The notes beneath the pieces were generated by a model that was given only the letters and a program-made list of their open reading frames with translations, was not told the DNA's origin and searched no databases. Shown here in pieces: positions 35,301-44,300 of a DNA stretch of 64,000 bases. A program made the position numbers and the translations under genes. Position 1 is the stretch's first letter, and each line of letters starts with the position of its first letter. Source of the DNA: Neptunicoccus cionae (lineage in GTDB: Bacteria; Pseudomonadota; Alphaproteobacteria; Rhodobacterales; Rhodobacteraceae); assembly GCF_002860325.1 (NCBI RefSeq), contig NZ_PKOJ01000008.1, positions 186,001 to 250,000 on the forward strand, in the 5' to 3' direction.

Positions 35301-38300
35301 TACGTCGATGTGATCGATACCAGCATCTGCCAGCGCCTCGATCTGTATTCCGCTCAACCCGGCCAGCGCGACACTGCTGTCCTTGAGCGTGATGACATCC
35401 GCCTGCGTCAAAGACATGTCTTCCGGCGCCGGAAGTACGATGTGTTCCGCGTTCGGGAGTGCCATTCCCCATGCGCCAGTGATCGCATTGAACTGTGCTA
35501 GGGTTAGCTCAAGAATATCATCAGAAGCGTCAATTACATCAATACCGGTTGTCTCCCGCAGTTCGGTAAAGTCGGTCGGAGACAGAGCTTGGATATTCGC
35601 GCCAAGATCGACCAGCGTCGCTGTATCAGTGTAATCAATGGAAATCCCTGCATTCATTAATGCTGCCGCCTGAGCCACATTGAAGGACACCATATCGTCT
35701 GTTGCATCCAAGCGGTCGATACCACTTACACCCAAAGCCGCAATCTCAACTGTTGTAAGAGCAGACAACGAGGAAGAAGTGTCAGAGACTACTGCGAGAT
35801 CGCCAATCGCGACAGAGACTGTGCCCAAAGCACCGGCTTGAGCAATACTTAGAGTAAGTTGCGCACCTCCGGTCGTGATGAAGGATACTCCTGCGCCTGC
35901 CAGGCCGGCCAGTTGCGTCACTGTCATGGACTGAATATTCGTCGCAGTATCGGAGATTGTGACGGTATCATCTTCGGATAGAGCGGTTGTTCCCAATGCA
36001 AGATATTGTGCCACGCTAAGCGTCAGGGAGTTATCCGTCGCATCAATGATATCGACACCGCTAGTGCCAAGCGCCGCGATTTCCGTTTCAGTCAACCCGC
36101 CAAGTGCTGCACCGGTATCAGCCAGTGTCACCTCGTCGGCTTCGGTCAGCTCCACACCACCAAGGGCGTTATATTGCGACAGGTCCAGTGTAAGAACGTC
36201 GTCCTCTGCATCAAGAATATCGATACCAGCCGCAGCAAGGCCTCCGATAAACGTAGATGTAAGGCCGCCAAGTGCGCTGCCGGTTGCTGTCAGTGTGACC
36301 TCGTCAGTGGTCTCAAGGGTAACAGCACCCAAAGCATTGAATTCTTCGAGGGTTATGGCCATCGCATCGGTGGTGGAATCGAGTGCATCAATACCGGCCC
36401 CCTCCAGCGCACCGATCTGGGTCGCATTAAGTGCTGTCAGGTTGCTGCCGGTATCAACCAGCGTAACAGTATCCGCATCGGTAAGAGCCACAGCACCCAG
36501 CGCGTCGAATTGCGCATAAGTCAAAGCCAACGCCCCATCGCTGACATCAATGATGTCCACGCCAAGACCTTCGAGAGCTGCAATCTCACCCACAGCCAGG
36601 GCAGCGATATTTGCAGCTGTATCCAGCAATGTAACCACGTCATCGCCAGTCAGGGATACGGCTCCGAGGGCGTTCAGCTTGGCCACTGTAAGTGACAGAA
36701 CGTTATCGCTTGCATCAATGGCGTCTATCTCATTGCCTGCCAGACCGGAAAGCTGCGTTTCAGTCAACGCGGCCAGTGCGGCTCCTGTATCCACCAAGGT
36801 TACAGTATCAGAAGCGTTCAGTGTAATAGTACCAAGCGCATCATATTGCGCTATGGAAACCGAGAACGCTGCACCGATGTCAGCAGATGCAATGGTGTCG
36901 ATTCCTTTGCCCTGCAGGGCGACAATCTCGGACGGTGTAAGCATTCCGATATTCAGAGCTGTGTCTTTAAGGAAATTGGTGTCATCCGCCGTAAGAGCCA
37001 CGGCTCCAAGAGCATCAACCTGTGCTTTTGTCAGATAGGTCAGATTGTCTGTCGCATCAATCCGGTCGACACCGGCCGCAGCCAGCGCACCAAGCTGTAC
37101 CAGAGACAGATTCTGGATTGTCATGGAGCCATCCGCAAGGACGACTTCTGCGATGGAATCCGCTGTAACCGTTCCCAGAGCCTCAATCTGGGCAAAGGTC
37201 AGGTTCAGATTACCGTCAGTTGCATAGAGCGCATCAACTTCAAGCGCAGCCAAAGCACTCAGGTCGGCAATCGCCAGAAGATTGGCTGCGGTATCACTCA
37301 GAGTTACAGTATCAGCCGCTGTCAGGGCCACTGTTCCCAGCGCCTCCAACTGATCTACCCGCAGGGAGAGAGCCGTATCCGTAGCGTCTATGATGTCGAT
37401 ACCTTTACCCGCCAGTGCGCCGATCTCACCCGCCAGAAGGGCTTGGATATTCGCAGCCACATCTTCGAGCGTAACTGTATCTTCAACTGTCAGTGATGTG
37501 GTCCCCAGTGCCTGATACTCTGCCACTGTCAAGGACAGCGCATCATCAAGTGAGTCAATCACATCGATGCCGTCACCAGCCAGAGCCGCAATACCGACAA
37601 GGCCCAAAGTGTCGAGGTTCGCTTCGGTGTCTCTGAGCGTGATCATATCATCCAGCGCAAGTTCGACAGCGCCGAGGCTGTTATATTGCGCGACATTCAG
37701 AACAAGAACGTTGTCGCTGGCATCAAGAGCATCAACAGCCAGACCTTCCAGACCGGCAATCTCTGCTGCCGTCATCGCACCCAGGTTTGCACCGGAATCC
37801 ACCAGAACAACTGTGTTCGCATCCGTAAGCGCAATACTGCCAAGGGCCTCGAACTGGGCTACTGTCAGGTTCAGACCGGTGTCGGATGCTGCGATCCGGT
37901 CCAGACCCGACACATTCAATGCCGCAATCGTTGTTGGAGCAAGCATCGCAATGTTTGCGCCAGTGTCCTCAAGCAGCGCGAAATCGCTTGCATGCAGTGT
38001 AACCGCACCCAAAGCAGCCGCTTGTGCTGCTGTCAGGGTCAGCGTATCGTCTGTTGAATCGATGGTATCGATCCCGCTGGCGGCCAGCGCCCCGATTTGC
38101 GCATCCGTCATTCCCTGAATATTGATAGCAGTGTCAGAAAGTGTCACAGCATCTTCAGAAACAACAGATATACCATCAAGAGCCACAGCCTGAGCCACAC
38201 TCAAGGTGAGAATGTCGCCATCTGTATCGATCAGGTCCATTCCGATCCCGTTCAACGTCGCAAGCTGCGCGGGTGTCAGTGCCTGAAGATTTGCGGCTGT

Positions 38301-41300
38301 ATCCGCAAGGGTAGCAACAGTTGTGCCCGCGATAACCAGCCCGTCGAGAGACAGCGCCTGTTCAATGTTCAGGGATAGGATCCCGTCGGAACTGTCCACA
38401 ATATCAACACCGATGAGCGAGCCCAACTGTGTCGGCGTCAGGGAACCCAGGTTCGCTGCAGTGTCACGCAGGGTGACGACATCTGCATTGGTAAGATTTA
38501 CACCTCCAAGAGCGCTGAATTGCGCATAGTTGAGCGACAGCACGTTGTCGGTGGCATCAAGCACGTCCACATTGGCCGCTTTCAGCGCTCCGATCTGTCC
38601 GCTGGTCATGGCTGCAATTGCTGCACCGGTATCGCGCAGGGTTACAACGTCCCCCGCTGTCAACTGAACGGATCCAAGAGCATTGAACTCTGCGACTGTC
38701 AGCAGAAGTGAGTTGTTGCTGGAGTCAAGGAAGTCCACACCGTTGCTGGACAGGTTCCCGAATTCGGTCAGGGTCAACCCGTCAAGGTTCGCTTCTGTAT
38801 CAACCAGAGTCACGTTGTTCGAACCGGTCAGGCTTACCGTTCCAAGCGCCCGGTATTGGCCGACACTCAGATTTAGCGCGCCGTCTGTAGCATTGATAAT
38901 GTCAAACCCATGCCCCGCAAGTCCCGCGATTTGGCTGGCCGTTAATGCTTGGATATTGGAAGCCAGGTCGGCAAGCGTATTCGTGTTGTCCATCTCGAGG
39001 ACGATTGAACCGAGTTGCAACGCCTGAGCCACATTGAGCGCCAGCGTACCCTCGGAAGCCTCAAGGATATCAACTCCTGCGGTGTTCAGGTCAGCAATCT
39101 CGGACGGCAAGAGCGCTGAAAGGTTAGCACTTGTATCATAAATAGTGACTGTATCGCCATCTACAGGGACAACTGTCCCCAATGCAGCAAACTGTGACAG
39201 ATCAAGGCTCAGGACATCATTGGTAGAGTCGATATGCGAGAAGCCCGACCCTGCCAGATCGCCGATCTCTGCAACGGTCATTGCAGACAGTGCGCTTACG
39301 GTATCTGTAAGGATTACATCGTTCAGGGAAACGATAGTAACAGTCCCGAGACTGGTCGCGAATGCAACACCTACGTTCAGAACCGCGTCAGTAGGTTCAA
39401 CGTGGTCAACACCGACCATAGCGAGCTTGCTGACCAGAGACTGGCTCATAGCAGCGATATTTGCAGCTGTATCTGCAACGCTCACAGTATCTGCCGGATT
39501 GAATGGTACGCCCAGAGCATCGACCTGATCGACCGAAATCGAGACAGCATTACCGCCGGCGCTGATGTCATCGACGCCCAGCCCCGCCAGAGCGCTGAAT
39601 TCGCCAACAGTCATGGCTTCAATATTCGCAGCGGTATCCAACAGTGTAACGTCGTCTGCGGGTGTCAGGGACACAGTTCCCAGAGCGAACAACTGGGCTT
39701 TCGTGAACGAGATCACGCCCGAAGTTGCGTCAATTGTATCAACACCGGTCGCAGCGAGTCCTGCCAGAGCTGTTGCATCCAAAGCGCTGATTGCAGTTCC
39801 TGTATCTGCCAGCGTTACGACGGCATTCGTATCGATGGTTACAGTACCCAAAGCAACAACTTGCGCCGCGTCGAAGGTCAGGTTGGTATCAGTAACTTCA
39901 ATCGTCTGAATACCGGCACCTTCAAGCGCTTCAAGCTCGGCAACCAGCATGCCACCAATCTCTGCACCTGTATCGCGCAGCACAGCGTTGCTGGCCGCGC
40001 TGATGGTTACCGTACCAAGCGCATTTACCTGATCCACCAGCAGGAAAAGTTGTCCGTCAAGCGCGCGCAATTCGTCCACCAGATTACCGGACAGTTCCGA
40101 AATCTGGGTGGTGTTCAGACTTTGCAGGTTCGCAGAGCTGTCAGCGATAATGACGTTATCCCCGGCCACCAGTTCGACCGTGCCAAGAGAGAAGTACTGG
40201 CCAAGGCTGAGTGTAAGATCAGCCTCCGAGGATTCAAGGAAGTCGATACCCGCTGCGGAAAGCCCGTTTATCTGACCGTCGGACAGAGCTCCAATATTGG
40301 CATTGGTATCTTTCAGCGTAACCGCATCACCACCCGTAAGGGTTACAGAACCGAGCGCATCGAACTGCGCGAGATCAAGTGTCAGAATATCGTTATCAGC
40401 ATCAATCGCGTCAAAACCGGCACCGGTAAGCGCAGTGATTTCTGTGGCTGTCATCGCTCCAATGGCAGCACCACTGTCAACAACACTTACAACTGCGGTG
40501 CCGAGAATGGAGACCGCGTTCAGAGCGGTTGCCTGGGCCACACTGAAGTTGAGAGTGGCGTCATCCGCCCGGATACCGTCAATGCCCTTGGCCGTCAGGC
40601 CAGCAATCAGCGTATCGCTCATCGCTTCGAGATTTGCGCTTGTGTCGTCCAGTTCGACATAATCGGCGTCAACCAGTTCCACTGTTCCCAATGCTTCGTA
40701 CTGCGCAACAGTCAGGGACAGTACCGGATCGGTCGATTTCAGAACATCAATGCCATCTGCAGCAAGCCCTTCGATTGCGAGAGCGGACAGCAGTGCAATG
40801 TTTTCGTTGCTGTCTGCCAGCGTTACATTGTCAAGCTGTGTCAGTTCCACTGCGCCAAGCGACTGGTATTGCTGGATGGTCAGTGTGATCTCGTCAGTGT
40901 CAGAGTCGATTACGTCCACGCCTGCAGCTTCCAGAGCCGCGATTGCACCTGCCGTCAGAGCGCCAAGAGTCGCCCCATTGTCCAGAAGCGTCACTTCGTC
41001 CGCATCCGTCAGTTCGACTGCTCCCAGAGCGTTCAATTTGTCAACCGACAGGGACAACACATTGTCTGTTGCATCCAGTGCATCAATTCCAGCAGTTCCC
41101 AGTGCCTGAATCTCGGTTACCGAAAGCGCCTCGAGATTTGCGGCTGTGTCTGTCAACGTCACTATGTCGGTGTCTGTTAGCTCGATTGGTGCCAACGCAT
41201 TGAATTGCTCGACGGTCAGTGCAAGCGTTCCGTCGCTCGATTTCAGGATATCCACCTGCGCTGTTTTGAGGTTGGCAATATCTGTAAGGGTCAAGGCAGC

Positions 41301-44300
41301 GAGAGCCGTAGCGGTATCAACGACAGTAACAGTATCTGTTTCGGTCAGAGTGACCGTACCCAGCGCACCGATCTGCGCCAGAGACAGGCTTAGCGCGTCA
41401 TCGCTCGCGTCAATGCTGGTGAAGCCGGACGTCTCAAGTGCCGCAATCTGGGCTTGCGACATTCCGGCGATTGCAGCACCCGTATCAAATATCGTCGCTG
41501 TATCACTGGCATCGATAAGCACACCGTTCAGAGAAGTCGCCTGCTCAACGGTCATGGAGAAAACGTCGTCGCTGGCGTCTATGGCGTCGATACCAGAAGC
41601 GGACAGAGCGCCTATCTCCGAAGAAGTCATCGCGGCAATCGCCGCTCCAGTGTCTTTGATTGTGACCAGATCGTCGGCCGCAATCGTCACCGCACCCAGC
41701 GCTGTGGCCTGATCAACCGTCAGATCCAGAACATTGTCTGTTGCATCAAGGGCATCCACATAGGCAGCCTCCAGACCGGCGATATTGCTCGCGTTCAGGC
41801 TGGCAAGAGCCGCACCAGTATCTTTTAAGGTCACAGTATTTTCTGCAACCAGATCCACACCGCCCAAGACGTTGAACTGTGCAACCGTCAGATCAAGGAT
41901 CCCGTCAGACGCTTTGAAGGTATCAACGCCCTTCCCTTCCAGCGTACCGATCTGTGCCGGGGTAAGTCCCGCAAGATTTGCGCCGGTATCCAGAATTGTC
42001 ATATTGTCACCGGAGTTGATCCCCACGGTGCCAATTGCGTTGAATTGGGCGAGCGAAAGCTCCAGAACATCATCTGTCGCGTTGATCAGATCCACTTTCA
42101 GACCCGAAAGCGCAGAAATCTGCGCAACACTCAGCGCGGCGATATTTGCGCTGGTATCCGACAGGCTGATGGAATCCGAAGACGTAAGCGTTACAGTGCC
42201 AAGCGCGTGCAGTTGGGCCACGGACAGGGACAGAACCACGTTGGACGCGTCAATCCTGTCGATGCCTGCACCTGCAAGGGCTGCAATTTCAGTGCTGGAC
42301 AGGCTGGCGATGTTCCCACCGATGTCCAGAAGGGTCACGGTGTCGGAACCGGCAGCTACGATGCCCCCGAGCGCTCTGACCTGCGCAACAGTGAGGTTGA
42401 ATGCACCTTCGGTGCTGTCAAGAATATCAATGCCAGCCGTGTCAAATGCCTCGATCTGTAGCGCTGTCAGTCCTTGAATCGCGGCTGCTGTGTCCAGAAC
42501 TGTCACCACATCGTCCGCAGCAAACGTCACCGTACCCAGGGCCAGTGCTTCGGCCACGGAAAGTGTCAGCGCATTGTCTGAAACATCAATTGTGTCAATA
42601 CCGTCAGCGGACAATCCGCCAATCGCGGCGGCATCCAGCGCGGCCAGATTGGCGGAACTGTCTGCCAGCGTCACATCATCGGCCTGCTTAAGCGCCACAT
42701 TGCCGAGCGCATTGTATTCGGCAAGCGTCAGAGCAAAAGCACCGCCTCCGGCGTCGATTTTGTCAACACCGGCAGCATCCAGAGCAAGGATATTCGCTTC
42801 GGTTAGTCCGTCAATTGCCGTTGCAGTGTCGACAACTGTAACCATGTCACCTGCTGTAAGCGTCACGGCTCCCAAGGCATTGGCCTGTGCCACTGTCAGG
42901 TTCAGCACATTATCCAGAGAGTCGATCGAGTCGACTTCAAGGGCTGCAAGCCCGCCAATGTACGTATCTGTCAAAGCTTCAATATTGGCTTGGCTGTCGG
43001 TCAGAACAAAATTGCTCGTTTCTGTGACCGCAACAGCGCCCAATGCGTTCAATTTCTCGACACTGAGCGCGAATACACCGGATTTGCTGGCTAGTATGTG
43101 CACGAACGCGCCGGAAAGTCCGGAGATTTCAGAGAGCGTCAGACCTGAAAGTGCGGCACCTGTGTCGTTTATGGTATTGGAATCACCACTGTTCAAAGAC
43201 ACCGTGCCAAGTGCGCGGTAGGCCGCAAGGGACAGGATCAGGAAATTGTCCGAAGAGTCGATTTCATCGATGCCGGATGCGGCCAGTTCGGCCACCTCGA
43301 CAGAGGTCAGGCCGGACAGATAGTCGTTGGTGTCTTGCAGGGTGACGTAGTTGTCGCTGTCCATAACGACAGTACCAAGCGCTGCGACCTGCAAACCGGA
43401 CAGTGTGACGTTTGTGTCTGTGGCGCTGATCTCGTCAAATCCGGCCCCCGCCAGAGCGGAGATCTGCGTCGTGGTCATTCCCTGAATATTCACAGCAGAA
43501 TCAACGACCTTTGTACTACCTGCTGTTTCCACAGTAACGGAACCCAAGGCCGTAGCCTGCGCTACGTCCAGATTAATCGGGTCGGTTCCTGCATCAAGCT
43601 TGTCAACGAAAAGGCCGGCCAGATTGCCGATTTCCGTAGATGTAAGGGATTCCAGATTGGCTGCGGTATCCGAGAGCACGACAGTGTCGCTATCCGTCAG
43701 CAGTACACCATTCAAATTTCTGAACTGGGCAACAGACAGGGTCAACGTACCGTCCGTTACATCAATTGAATCAATTCCAGCGGCCTTCAACCCGTCAAAT
43801 GCAGTTGCGTCCAGAAGCGCGATATTTTCATTGGTGTCAGCAAGGGTAATGACATCGGCTTGGGTCAGTTCGATACCGCTAAGGGCAAGGTATTGTGCCA
43901 CGCTCAACGTCAAAACGTTGTCAGTCGCATCAATCCGGTCGATACCCGCGTCATCAAGGGCTTCGATTGCCGTGTTGCTCAATGCGCCGATAGTTGCACC
44001 GCTGTCCTCGACAGCAGCATCATCTTCAACGGCCAGCGTGATATCCGCCAGCGCAGTCGCCTGCGAAACGGTCAGGGTGATTGCGTCTTCTGTTGTGTTC
44101 AGAATATCAATACCTGCCGCATCCAGCGCGGTGATCTGGGTTGCATTCAGTGCTTCAAGGGTCGCCTTCGCGTCTGTGATGGTAACAGTATCGGCCCCTG
44201 TCAAAGCGACAGTACCCAACGCGTTGTACTGCGCCAGCGAGAATGCGAACGCATTTGTACTGGAATCAATCGCATCAATCCCGGAGGCAGCCAGAGCACT

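Noticed and set aside
39234-41180. A 648-codon open frame on the plus strand inside the giant RTX gene
   Set aside because: It is antisense to the repeat array. Regular codon use in repeats keeps opposite frames open; the translation is Cys/Arg/Asn-rich, has no known motif and changes with the repeat phase. Similar shadows occur all along the array.
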